Below are positions 55,227-63,931 of a stretch of DNA of 64,000 nt, piece by piece. The notes beneath the pieces are model-generated. The model had not been told where the DNA came from, did not search any database, and saw only the letters and a list, made by a program, of their open reading frames with translations. Every line of letters begins with the position of its first letter. Within the stretch, counting starts at the first letter, position 1. The DNA comes from Rhizobium sp. C4. Its GTDB lineage: Bacteria; Pseudomonadota; Alphaproteobacteria; Rhizobiales; Rhizobiaceae. The translations under genes were made by a program, and so were the position numbers. The stretch spans positions 372,001 to 436,000 of the forward strand of contig NZ_JAJNCX010000002.1 in assembly GCF_021026315.1 (NCBI RefSeq). Reading direction: 5' to 3'.

Positions 55227-55882
55227 GCGGCGGTGGACGAGAGTGCTGCGACCTTGTCGAGGTTCCTGACGTCGTTGCTGAAGGACAGCCACGTATCCGG
55301 GTCGTCGCCAGCCTGGCGTTTCAGGAAGGTGTAGCCGGTTTGATACCAGAGCAGCACCTTGTCTTCGAGATTGTCCAGGATGAGGTCGCCGCGATCCGTG
55401 CGGGCCATCAGGATGAGATGTCCCTCGTTGTGATGGTCAAGAACGACGGTGAGAAAGAGTGACGAACTCGGCCATCCCGCTTCGACCAGCAGTCGCTTCT
55501 TGAGAATTGCGTAGTCATTGCAATTGCCCATCCCGTCGTCCGGATAGGTCCACCAGTTGGCAATGCCCTTGGCGCGGATGTGATAGTGATCTTCATCCGA
55601 AATGCCGGCGATGTTCTGGTTCACCAGCCTGTCGATCTCGATCAGCGTTTTCCAGTTTTGCTCCGTCAGCGTCACATTCTGTGCGCTGCCCGAGGCTTGG
55701 TGGCATTCGACCGTGTGCTCCTTGCAGAAGAGGTGCCAGCCGATCGGCACCGATGTCGCGCCGGTGGTTTCGGCATAGGCGCGCGGCTCGAAGCCGGCCT
55801 TCGCATGTGGGCTGGCGCTGGCGCCCTGCGCGATAAGAGCCAGGGAAAGTGTTGCGAGTGCGGCGGCGATGGTGCGGAACAT
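55214..55882 (-). CDS. Periplasmic transglutaminase-like cysteine protease (BTLCP / LapG-like)
   Basis: This 222-residue protein has a signal peptide (cleavage near ASA at about residues 22-24) and the BTLCP fold. The catalytic Cys is in GNCNDYAILKK, the His in DHHNEGHLIL and the Asp in LILDNLEDKV, in the order used by LapG-type proteases. Known LapG proteins clip surface adhesins under c-di-GMP control. ATG at 55882 has AAGAGG upstream; the longer frame to 55909 is less likely because it breaks the signal peptide. The nearby type I secretion-like genes make an interaction conceivable but unproven. Confidence 0.85.
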   Translation of the reverse strand: MFRTIAAALATLSLALIAQGASASPHAKAGFEPRAYAETTGATSVPIGWHLFCKEHTVECHQASGSAQNVTLTEQNWKTLIEIDRLVNQNIAGISDEDHYHIRAKGIANWWTYPDDGMGNCNDYAILKKRLLVEAGWPSSSLFLTVVLDHHNEGHLILMARTDRGDLILDNLEDKVLLWYQTGYTFLKRQAGDDPDTWLSFSNDVRNLDKVAALSSTAAQQP

Positions 55883-56459
55883 TGTGTTGCCCTCTTCTTT
55901 TGAGGGCATTCAACGTCCGCAGCCTGAAATTTTCTGCCTCCCGAATTGATCGCATTTTATCAATCGGGGCACGTCGGCTTCATATGGTTACCGAAGATTA
56001 GCTGCCGAGTGGCGGCGTTGGGGATCCCAAGACGACTTCCGCGTGGAATATTTCGCGTTTTAGTAAAGCTGTATACATTAAGGTTAATCAGTCGCAAATG
56101 GCGCCATCTCTTGTGTTTAATTTCCGGATAGAACAGTATTATTTATATGAATAGATGTTTATATGTCGAAGATGCCCATTATATTTTGAGATACTAATTG
56201 AATTTTCGGTTCTTTGGGGGCTGCGGGAGACAGCGGCGAAAGCCGTTGGTCCCTTTTGCCGCCGGAACTGGCGTCGAAACTGATGAGACTAACCTTCCGG
56301 GAGACCGCTTTCCTGACCGGGGAGGCTCGCCCGTCCATTTCGGGGCTTGTTGCGAGCCTCTTTTGTGAGCCGGGCTCCAGGTCACGAACTGCAATCGTTC
56401 CTCGGAATGTCTGCGGTGCAAGGCCGGCGGTGAGCTCAGGCAGTGTTTGGAGTTCTGGT
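55883..56459. other. 577-bp region without a convincing gene, upstream of the ACP cluster
   Basis: The first half is A/T-rich (56040-56210) and may hold the promoter of the plus-strand ACP cluster. The second half (56214-56459) is GC-rich and open in the ACP frame, but has no ribosome-binding site or family similarity, so it is treated as leader. No short frame with a double-glycine leader peptide was found on either strand by eye. Confidence 0.5.
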
Positions 56460-56747
56460 ATGAGCCAATCGACCTTCGCCCGTGTTGCCGACTATATCGC
56501 AAAGCAGACCGGTAAGGACGCATCGACCATCTCCGCGGAGACGTCGCTTGAAGACGCCGGGATCGACTCCTTCGATTTCATCGAGCTCGTCTTCCAGGTC
56601 GAGGAAGAGTTCGGCATCCATATCGACCATAATCAGAATGACGTGGCCGGCCGGCTGAAGACGGTGGGCGATATCGCCGGCCTGATCGACGAGCTGGTCG
56701 CGGCCAAGGCGAAGCGCGCTGCGGGTAACCCGAACGAGGCTGCGTGA
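56460..56747 (+). CDS. Acyl carrier protein
   Basis: This 95-residue protein has the phosphopantetheine attachment Ser37 in GIDSFDFIEL, preceded by a helix I region and followed by VFQVEEEFGIHI, the normal ACP recognition helix. A short basic-to-alanine-rich tail (AKAKRAAGNPNEAA) follows. ATG at 56460 has GGAG eight bases upstream. It overlaps the ketosynthase start (TGATG). It is not the housekeeping AcpP in context and serves the adjacent synthase and acyltransferase. Confidence 0.9.
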   Translation: MSQSTFARVADYIAKQTGKDASTISAETSLEDAGIDSFDFIELVFQVEEEFGIHIDHNQNDVAGRLKTVGDIAGLIDELVAAKAKRAAGNPNEAA

Positions 56748-57934
56748 TGCGCGACGTCGTTGCCACGGGCCTTGGCATCATCGCACCGGGGGCCAGCGAT
56801 GTCTCCGCCTTCTGGCATCTGCTGAGAAACGGGCAAGCCGTCACCGCGCCACCAAAAGCGCTTCCCGAGGGCAAGATCCGGGCGGCCGAGGTGACGGACG
56901 ACACGATCGCGGACAGGCTGCCGGTCAAGGCCGCCGCGCTGGACCGCAGTGCGCAGCTTGCAGTGCTGGCGGCCGGCGAGGCGCTGGCCATGGCCGGAAT
57001 AACCGCCGAGAACACCGATCTCAGCCGCGTCGCAGTGATCATCGGTAACGGCGGGGCAGGCCTGACCTCGCTCGACGAACAGTTCTACCGTCTCTATCAC
57101 GACGGCCAGCCGCGCCCCCATCCTATGGCCGTATCGAAATCCATGTCGAGTTCCTCGGCAAGCTGGGTGTCGATCGCCTATGGGCTGAAAGGCCCCACAT
57201 TCGTCATCGCCAGCGCCTGCGCGTCGGGGACCCATGCCATCGGAATTGGTGCGGAACTGATAAAATCCGGCCTGGCGGATGTGGCTGTGGTGGGAGGTGC
57301 CGAGGCGCCGCTAAGCCGCGGCACGCTGCTCGCCTGGGACAGCATGCGCATTCTGGCGCCCGATGTCTGCCGTCCCTTTTCCAAGGGACGTCTCGGCCTG
57401 CTGCTGGGCGAGGGCGCGGGCGTGCTGGTGCTGGAAAGTGCCGCGCATGCGCAGGGGCGCCGGGCAACGGTTCTTGTGAAGTGCGCGGGTTTTGCCTGCT
57501 CGGCGGATGCCGGCGACATGTTCAATCCGTCCGAGGAGGGGATGGCGCTCGTCATGAACGCGTCTCTCAAGGCAGCAGGACTTGAGCCCGGGGATGTCGA
57601 CTACATCAACGCCCACGGAACGGGAACACTTGCCAATGACCGCGCCGAGACGGCGGCGATCAAGGCGGTTTTCGGGACCGGCGCTCCGCCGATCAGCGCC
57701 AGCAAGAGCGTGACGGGGCATGGTCTGGGTGCAGCTGGCGGGATCGAGGCCGTGGCAACGATCCTGGCGCTGCAGAAGGCCGAAATTCCACCGACGGCCA
57801 ACTATCTCGAAGCCGATCCCGAATGCGATCTGGACTATGTGCCGAATGTCGCGCGGCAGGCACCGCTGCGCGCCGCGCTGTCGAACTCCTTCGCTTTCGG
57901 GGGGCTCAACGCCACTCTGGTCTTCACGGTCTGA
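56747..57934 (+). CDS. Beta-ketoacyl-ACP synthase (KASII/FabF type)
   Basis: This 395-residue thiolase-fold enzyme has the complete Cys-His-His triad: Cys158 in ASACASGTHAIG, His290 in NAHGTGT and His325 in SVTGHGLGAAGG. It should extend an acyl chain on the ACP encoded just upstream by malonyl condensation. The length is slightly short for FabF (about 410), but no motif is missing. It starts inside the ACP stop codon and ends three bases before the acyltransferase gene. A dedicated ketosynthase without reductases or dehydratase here suggests use of housekeeping fatty-acid enzymes. Confidence 0.9.
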   Translation: MRDVVATGLGIIAPGASDVSAFWHLLRNGQAVTAPPKALPEGKIRAAEVTDDTIADRLPVKAAALDRSAQLAVLAAGEALAMAGITAENTDLSRVAVIIGNGGAGLTSLDEQFYRLYHDGQPRPHPMAVSKSMSSSSASWVSIAYGLKGPTFVIASACASGTHAIGIGAELIKSGLADVAVVGGAEAPLSRGTLLAWDSMRILAPDVCRPFSKGRLGLLLGEGAGVLVLESAAHAQGRRATVLVKCAGFACSADAGDMFNPSEEGMALVMNASLKAAGLEPGDVDYINAHGTGTLANDRAETAAIKAVFGTGAPPISASKSVTGHGLGAAGGIEAVATILALQKAEIPPTANYLEADPECDLDYVPNVARQAPLRAALSNSFAFGGLNATLVFTV

Positions 57935-57937
57935 CCC

Positions 57938-58870
57938 ATGGAGACGAAGCGCACAATCCAGCACGTCGCGGGGAGATATCTGGCATCGCTGCCGCTGCCG
58001 TATCGAAGGCGGTTGCTGCGGTTGGGCTGGAAGCTGAGCCTCCCGTTTCGCCGCGATGTCGGTTTCGGGCTCGAGGCCATCCTTGAGCAGAGATTGCGGG
58101 TTGGGCGTGCAGGTGCCCGCGCGATTGCGGTCGAGCACGATTTTCAAGATTACCTGCAGCAGATCGAATGGCTGGCGAGCACGATACGCCCCATCGACGC
58201 GATGGTCGCCGAGAGCGATCGCGTGCGGGTGAGCGACCATCATCTGGCCCAGCGCATCGCCGACAGCGGCCAGTCCGTGATCCTCGCGCCCATGCATATG
58301 GGCATCTTCCCCCTCGGGGTCAGTCACATGCTGTGGCGCTATTTCAAGGGGCGACGCCTGCTGATCTTGAGAGCGCGTGAAGATCACGCCATCAACAATC
58401 TGGCGATGGACCGGCTGAAGGCGGTGGCGGGCGAAATCCGCATTCTGAACACCCGCAATCCGGCGGATTTCATGGATGCCATGCGCTACGCCCGTGAGGG
58501 CGCGGTCGTGGTGTCCCTCATCGACCTGCCGCGGACCTATGGCGTTCCGGCCTCCGTTTCGCTTTTCGGCATGCCGGCGGCCATCGCGCTCGGTCTGGAT
58601 TCGATGGCGCGCATGCTGAAGGCCGTCGTGATGCCCATGGCCGTTCATTCGCATCTCGATGGTGACGAAATCGTTCTGGGCCAGCCTTTCGAGGTGGCCG
58701 AGACCAATCCTGCCGCGCGCGCCGAGCTTGCGGCCGATCTTGCCCGGCAGATCGAGGCCTTCATCCGCCCCGCGCCGGCGCAGTGGCACATGTGGACACG
58801 CATAGACGAATTTTATCTGGACCCCGCCGAGGGGGACGAAGGGGAGGGCGAGCGCGATGCAACTGCCTGA
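57938..58870 (+). CDS. LpxL/HtrB-like acyltransferase family protein, atypical active site
   Basis: This 310-residue protein resembles the LpxL/HtrB lysophospholipid acyltransferase family, with an N-terminal hydrophobic and basic part (about residues 12-40) and core segments QSVILAPMHMGIFPLG and EGAVVVSLIDLPRTYG. The usual catalytic HX4(D/E) motif is not complete: His120 is followed five residues on by Pro125 instead of an acidic residue. It may therefore use a different base or be inactive. The gene overlaps the adaptor gene by 14 bases. Acyl-ACP from the upstream genes is the likely donor if it is active. Confidence 0.78.
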   Translation: METKRTIQHVAGRYLASLPLPYRRRLLRLGWKLSLPFRRDVGFGLEAILEQRLRVGRAGARAIAVEHDFQDYLQQIEWLASTIRPIDAMVAESDRVRVSDHHLAQRIADSGQSVILAPMHMGIFPLGVSHMLWRYFKGRRLLILRAREDHAINNLAMDRLKAVAGEIRILNTRNPADFMDAMRYAREGAVVVSLIDLPRTYGVPASVSLFGMPAAIALGLDSMARMLKAVVMPMAVHSHLDGDEIVLGQPFEVAETNPAARAELAADLARQIEAFIRPAPAQWHMWTRIDEFYLDPAEGDEGEGERDATA

Positions 58871-60194
58871 TGTCATCAAGAGACTGTTCCGTCTGGGCGG
58901 GACCAGGCGGCCGCAGACGGCGCTTGGCAATTTCGAGGTCACGGGCCTGCATGATCTCGGCTCCTCCATCGAGTTTCGCCGCGACACCGCCGCCAGCCTG
59001 ATGGTCGTCTTCTTTTCCGCGCTTGCCATCGTCATCATCGGCGGCCTGTGGATCGGCACGTTCTCCAAGCAGGAAACGATGCGCGGCGTCGTCCTGGGGG
59101 CCAAGGGCAGCCAGCGCGTGAACTCCACGGTCGCCGGCACCGTTTCGGCCATCTGGGTCAGGCAGGGGGACACGGTCAAGCCGGGGCAGAAGCTCCTGAC
59201 GATCACGCCGCAGCAGTCAGGCGCGGGCAACAAGTCGCTGTCGGAGGTTGAACTTGCTGCACTAAGGAGCCAGACCGACAGCATCGACCGGCGCATTGCC
59301 GAGATCAAGGATCTGATGACGCGCGATGCCGGGGACCTCAGGACCTATGAAGACAGCTCGAAGAAGCTCGCTGCCAATCTGGAGCAGCAGGAAGTCGACA
59401 TGAAGCGCGCGGTGGACCAGCAGGCCGCCGCCGTCGAGAAGCTTCGCGGATATCTGAAGCGTGGTCTTGCGACACGCGATCTCGTCTCCGTCCAGGAGCG
59501 CGCGTTGCAGGACTACAAGCGCCAGCTAGCCGACATTCGCCTGCAGATCACGCAGCTGACGTCCACGCGCATCGACCGCCGCCGCACGGTCGAACAGAAC
59601 AACAATGGCAGCAACAGCCAGCTCGCCGATCTTGAGCGTGCCAGGGCAGGCCTCATCTCGCAGATCGAGCAGGCGAAATCGGCGATTGCGACCGACATCC
59701 TGGCCGTGACCGCAGGTCAGATTGCTGCGGTCAATGTGCGCGAGGGCTCGCAGGTCGCAACCGGCGATACCGTTGTTGCCATCGGCGATCCGACCGCGCC
59801 CTTCACTGTCGCACTCGAAGCGCCGTCGAAGACGATGGGTCTCCTGACGATCGGGCAGCGCGTCGTGCTGAAATACGACGCCTTCCCCTACAAGACCTTC
59901 GGCGTCAAATACGGCAAGGTGATTTCCATTGGCGAGCAGCCGGTGAGCCTGCCGAAGGCTGTTGCCGACGACAAGCCTTTCGTGGACCCGAAGCTCGGCG
60001 ATGCCGGCCCCGCGCCGCCACCGCAGTCGCGCTATCTCGTCGAAGTCGAGCCTGACGATCGCACCATCAATGCCTATGGCATCGATCGCCCTATTCTTGT
60101 CGGCTCTTCCCTGTCCGCCGATGTCGTGGTTGAGCGCCGCCGGCTGATCAACTGGGTCATCGATCCCATTCTGGCCATGAGGGGGCGCCTGTGA
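58857..60194 (+). CDS. HlyD-family membrane-fusion (adaptor) protein
   Basis: This 445-residue protein has a short cytoplasmic N-terminus, one membrane helix (about residues 47-69), a lipoyl-like half (VAGTVSAIWVRQGDTVKPGQ), a long coiled-coil hairpin (about residues 125-270, rich in Asp/Lys/Gln) and the second lipoyl half (GQIAAVNVREGSQVATGD) followed by a beta-barrel domain. It links an inner-membrane ABC exporter to the outer membrane. Its stop overlaps the exporter gene start (GTGA). No TolC-like gene is visible in the window. Confidence 0.9.
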   Translation: MQLPDVIKRLFRLGGTRRPQTALGNFEVTGLHDLGSSIEFRRDTAASLMVVFFSALAIVIIGGLWIGTFSKQETMRGVVLGAKGSQRVNSTVAGTVSAIWVRQGDTVKPGQKLLTITPQQSGAGNKSLSEVELAALRSQTDSIDRRIAEIKDLMTRDAGDLRTYEDSSKKLAANLEQQEVDMKRAVDQQAAAVEKLRGYLKRGLATRDLVSVQERALQDYKRQLADIRLQITQLTSTRIDRRRTVEQNNNGSNSQLADLERARAGLISQIEQAKSAIATDILAVTAGQIAAVNVREGSQVATGDTVVAIGDPTAPFTVALEAPSKTMGLLTIGQRVVLKYDAFPYKTFGVKYGKVISIGEQPVSLPKAVADDKPFVDPKLGDAGPAPPPQSRYLVEVEPDDRTINAYGIDRPILVGSSLSADVVVERRRLINWVIDPILAMRGRL

Positions 60195-62329
60195 GACTTC
60201 CATTCTTCTCCGGTAAACCGACCGTTCAGACGGTGCTGCAAAACGAAAGCCAGGAATGCGGGCTCGCCTGCATGGCGATGATCGCCAACGCCTATGGTCA
60301 CAATGTCAACATGCCCTACATGCGCTCGGTCCATCAGGTCACCGGCGGCGGCATGTCGCTGGCTGAGCTCTATAACCTTGCCGGTGTGTTCGGCTTCGAT
60401 GCGCGCGGCCTTGCCGTCCAGAACACGGACGAGATGGACGCGCTGAAGCTCCCCGCGATCCTTCACTGGGAAGGCCAGCACTATGTCGTGCTGGAGCGCA
60501 TCAGCGGTGGCCGCTTCCACATCCAGGACCCGTCCATCGGTCCGCGCACCTTCGACAGGGCCGATTTCGAACGGTACTTCTCAGGCGTCGTGCTGGAACT
60601 CGAGCCGCGCCTTGCCATGGACAAGATCGCTGCGCAGGACGGGCTGACATTCTGGGATGTCGTGAAGTCCACCAACGGGTTCCGCGAGGCAACCCGCCGC
60701 ATCCTCATCGTCTCGACTGCGGTGGGTGTTCTGGCTCTCGCAACGCCGATCCTGCTGCAGATTTCTCTCGACTTCGTGCTGCCGCAGTCCGACGTCGATC
60801 TCCTCGGCATCCTGACGATCGGCCTCTGTGCCCTGCTGCTTTTCGAAGCCGTCGGGCGCTGGCTTCGCGACGTGATCATTCTGCGGACATCCGTGGGCAT
60901 GCAGGTGCAGTTCACGCGATCCGTGGTCGGCCATGGCTTGCGCCTGCCGCTGCGTTATTTCGAGGCCCGGCATCCGGGTGATTTCGTGACGCGACTGGAA
61001 TCGATCGATCAGGTGAAAGCCTTTGCCTCTGATGGGCTGGTGCGCTCGATTGCCGATGCGCTGGTGTCGATCCTCTCGGTCGCGCTGATGTTCTACTACT
61101 CGACCTCCATGACCTTCATGGTGCTGGCGACGCTCGCATTGGCGATCGGCGCCCGTGCGCTCTATCTGGCTCGCACCCGGGATGCGACGAACGAGTCGCT
61201 TGCCGCCCGCACCGTGGAGGTCAGCACGCTTCTGGATGGTCTCGACCGGATTTCGACGATCAAGGCGCATAATGTCAGCGGTCGTTTCGAGCAGCGCTGG
61301 TTCGAGAAGATGGCGCGTTTTGCGAGCCGCGATTTCCTGTCGCGCAAACTGCAGATCGATGCCCAGCTGCTTATCCACGTCGTCGTCATGGTTGGCACGG
61401 TTGCGACCCTTTATGCTGGTGTGGCCGCCGTTCTGACCAACAAGATGACCATCGGCATGCTCTATGCCTTCTTCGCGCTGCGCGGCTCCTTCTTCCTGAT
61501 GGCCGATACGCTGACTGTGAACCTCATGCATCTCACCGTGATCGGCTCGCATGTGCGCCGGCTTGAGGATGTCATCCAGGCGGCACCCGAGGTCGCCTCC
61601 GGCGCCAAAGCCATCCGCAAGACGATCCGCAAGGATCTGGCGGTCAAGGATGTGTCGATTTCCTTTGGCGAGGACCGCCGTCCGGTGGTCGTCAATGCGG
61701 AACTCTCCATCGATGTCGATCGCTATGAGCGGATCGCGATCATTGGCGAGTCGGGCTCGGGCAAGTCATCGCTTTTGAAGGTCATTGCCAGCGTCGCCGA
61801 ACCGACCTCCGGCTCCGTTCTGGTCGATGGCCAGCCACTGTCACGTTTCGGCTTGATCGAGTATCGCAACAATATCGGCGCGGTCTTCGCGGAAGACGGC
61901 CTGTTCCAGGCGACCATTGTCGAAAACGTTTCGATGTTCGATCCGGACATTTCGCTCGACCGGGTGCAGGAGGCGCTCGACCTCGTCGGGCTGACCTCCG
62001 AGATCGAATCCCTGCCGCAGGGGCTGGCGACGATCGTCGCCAACAACAACACGTTGCTTTCGACCGGTCAGCGTCGCCGGCTGCTCGCCGCGCGTGTGAT
62101 CTGCCGGCGCCCCAGGCTGATGCTGTTCGACGAGATCACCGCCAATCTCGATGCCGGCACCGAGAAGGCGCTTCTTGAGGCGATCTGCCCGCTGCCGGGC
62201 GCCAAGATCTTCGTGACGCACAGCGAGCGGCTGCTGGACTATGTCGATCGCGCCTATCGCCTGCAGGGTGGCAGGCTTGAGCCGGTCGTGGTGGAGCCGC
62301 CGGTCAACAGGCGTGCCGCGAAGAAGTGA
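60191..62329 (+). CDS. C39-peptidase-containing ABC exporter (bacteriocin/peptide type)
   Basis: This 712-residue protein starts with GTG. An N-terminal C39 peptidase domain (residues 1-135) has Cys23 in SQECGLACM, His97 in GQHYVVL and Asp113 in IQDPS, so cleavage of double-glycine leaders is possible. The ABC membrane domain has about six helices (about 165-455), and the nucleotide-binding domain has Walker A GESGSGKSS, Walker B LMLFDE and the H-loop in FVTHS. Two positions are unusual: the signature reads LSTGQ, and the Q-loop glutamine is replaced (AVFAEDGLF). It should export a peptide or lipopeptide. No substrate gene is seen. Confidence 0.9.
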   Translation: MRLPFFSGKPTVQTVLQNESQECGLACMAMIANAYGHNVNMPYMRSVHQVTGGGMSLAELYNLAGVFGFDARGLAVQNTDEMDALKLPAILHWEGQHYVVLERISGGRFHIQDPSIGPRTFDRADFERYFSGVVLELEPRLAMDKIAAQDGLTFWDVVKSTNGFREATRRILIVSTAVGVLALATPILLQISLDFVLPQSDVDLLGILTIGLCALLLFEAVGRWLRDVIILRTSVGMQVQFTRSVVGHGLRLPLRYFEARHPGDFVTRLESIDQVKAFASDGLVRSIADALVSILSVALMFYYSTSMTFMVLATLALAIGARALYLARTRDATNESLAARTVEVSTLLDGLDRISTIKAHNVSGRFEQRWFEKMARFASRDFLSRKLQIDAQLLIHVVVMVGTVATLYAGVAAVLTNKMTIGMLYAFFALRGSFFLMADTLTVNLMHLTVIGSHVRRLEDVIQAAPEVASGAKAIRKTIRKDLAVKDVSISFGEDRRPVVVNAELSIDVDRYERIAIIGESGSGKSSLLKVIASVAEPTSGSVLVDGQPLSRFGLIEYRNNIGAVFAEDGLFQATIVENVSMFDPDISLDRVQEALDLVGLTSEIESLPQGLATIVANNNTLLSTGQRRRLLAARVICRRPRLMLFDEITANLDAGTEKALLEAICPLPGAKIFVTHSERLLDYVDRAYRLQGGRLEPVVVEPPVNRRAAKK

Positions 62330-62338
62330 CGCAGGCCC

Positions 62339-63931
62339 TCAGGCACAAAGCTGCTCTGTCTGCTCCTCAGCCTCGACGTGTTGGATGATGTCGAGGCTCA
62401 TGATCTCACCCAGTTCCTTTGAGGCGACAATTCCCTGCACGAAGGGACGATTGTGCATGAGGAACGGGATCGCTCCGAAATAGAGATTTCCCGCAAATGG
62501 TTCGGGGGCGCGCAGAGCGAAGCTCTTGTGCAGGCGAGGGATGGTCTGCCCGTCCTCTTGCAGCGCGCGGCGCAGGCTTGGAAACCGGATGTCCTCGACG
62601 GTCTGGGGCTTTTGCCCCGTTGCGTCGATGAAGACATCGAATTCATCGCTCCCCTCCGGCGAGGAAATCATCGTCGTTTCACTCCCCTTCACAATCTCGT
62701 AGTCCTCGGAGAGCGTCTGAACCTTCAGGATCCCCGCATCCCGCAGGGCCAGCAGGCGTCGAATGGATTCAGGTGGGACGGCGGCGTAATTGTCGACGAA
62801 GACGCGCTTCAGGCCGCGGTCGAACCGCACGCGATCTTCCTCCGACAGTTGCGCCACGATCGTCTCGACAGGCTCATGCATCCGCAGGATCGCATAGCGC
62901 CACGGCACCGTGATCCGGTGCTCCTTGTTGCGCACCACTTCATTCAGGTTCTTCCGCGCCCAGCGGAAGGGATCAGACTCCGCGCGCTCGGCAAAATAGG
63001 CATCCGCGAAACTGTCCGCGCTCAGGTGGTGAAGGTCGGTCTTGGCCGCATAGGCGGGGTCGGCCAGCGCGAGTTCATCGCGGAAGAGGGAAAAGACGGC
63101 ATCCAGTGCTTCCGTCTGTTGCACGCAATCTTCGAGAGCGGGCTCCGTCATGCGTTCGAGGGGAAGATACGGTATTGGGCAGTAAAAGTCGGCTTCCGGC
63201 AGCAGGCCGTTGCGGGACATCATGGTGATCGTGAGGCCGGGATTTTCGAGCGTGAACCGGAGGTCCTCCTTGTCCCATTCAAACTGACCGTGCTGACAGA
63301 CGACGGCCAGTGCCGCATCAATGGCGCTGAGCGAGGTTCCGAGAATGCCGATCTTGCAGGCAGGGACTTCCGTTCCGATCAAGCCCGTCCACGGGTTGGC
63401 GAAATAGTGGTCGTCGTCCTGCGTGGGCTCGAAGTCGTGGCCCGTTGCCAGGATCAGCTTGTCAAAGCGCTGGGCGTGACGGCCTTCGGCTGTGTCGACC
63501 CGGAAACGCGTGCCTTCCGCCACGATGTCCACGACTTCAAGCCGCTCAACCAGGCGAATTGTGTGACCCTGTTCACGCCCGATGCGGATCAGCTCCAGCA
63601 ACTCATCGTGAAGATAGCAGCCGAGGAGCAGTCTCGGAGCAAACAGGCGATCGTTCAGCATGTCCTGTGTGATGCCGTAGCTCTCAAGGATGCGCGGCTC
63701 GCAGCCCTGCATCCATTGCAGAAATGTCTGGGTCAGGGGCGGTATTTCGATACTGGCGATATTGGCCAGCATCAGCCTATTGGCGCCGTCGCGGGAATAG
63801 GGCGTTCCGGCGCCTGCCCATTCGCCCTTGTCGAAGATCGTTATCGTCAGGGGCTGCGGGCAGCGGATCAATTCGGCAAGGGTGTAGAGCCCGGTCGGGC
63901 CGCAGCCGACAATCCCGATTTCGCAGTTCAT
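62339..63931 (-). CDS. FAD/NAD(P)-binding oxidoreductase family protein
   Basis: This 530-residue protein starts with the dinucleotide motif IVGCGPTGLYTL (residues 7-18) and an acidic residue at the end of the second strand (FDKGEWAGAG). It has a second GxGxxS-like nucleotide site (KIGILGTSLSAIDAAL) near residue 200, and matches the FAD-NAD(P)-binding family (NAD_binding_9) that includes many uncharacterised and some siderophore or amino-acid oxidising enzymes. It is convergent with the exporter, nine bases apart, so it may belong to the same cluster on the opposite strand. The exact substrate is unknown. Confidence 0.8.
   Translation of the reverse strand: MNCEIGIVGCGPTGLYTLAELIRCPQPLTITIFDKGEWAGAGTPYSRDGANRLMLANIASIEIPPLTQTFLQWMQGCEPRILESYGITQDMLNDRLFAPRLLLGCYLHDELLELIRIGREQGHTIRLVERLEVVDIVAEGTRFRVDTAEGRHAQRFDKLILATGHDFEPTQDDDHYFANPWTGLIGTEVPACKIGILGTSLSAIDAALAVVCQHGQFEWDKEDLRFTLENPGLTITMMSRNGLLPEADFYCPIPYLPLERMTEPALEDCVQQTEALDAVFSLFRDELALADPAYAAKTDLHHLSADSFADAYFAERAESDPFRWARKNLNEVVRNKEHRITVPWRYAILRMHEPVETIVAQLSEEDRVRFDRGLKRVFVDNYAAVPPESIRRLLALRDAGILKVQTLSEDYEIVKGSETTMISSPEGSDEFDVFIDATGQKPQTVEDIRFPSLRRALQEDGQTIPRLHKSFALRAPEPFAGNLYFGAIPFLMHNRPFVQGIVASKELGEIMSLDIIQHVEAEEQTEQLCA

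Noticed and set aside
56260-56320. Short stretch resembling hammerhead ribozyme core bases (GAAA followed by CTGATGAG)
   Set aside because: The two conserved boxes are directly adjacent, with no room for stem III or the cleavage triplet in any permutation, so the secondary structure cannot form.
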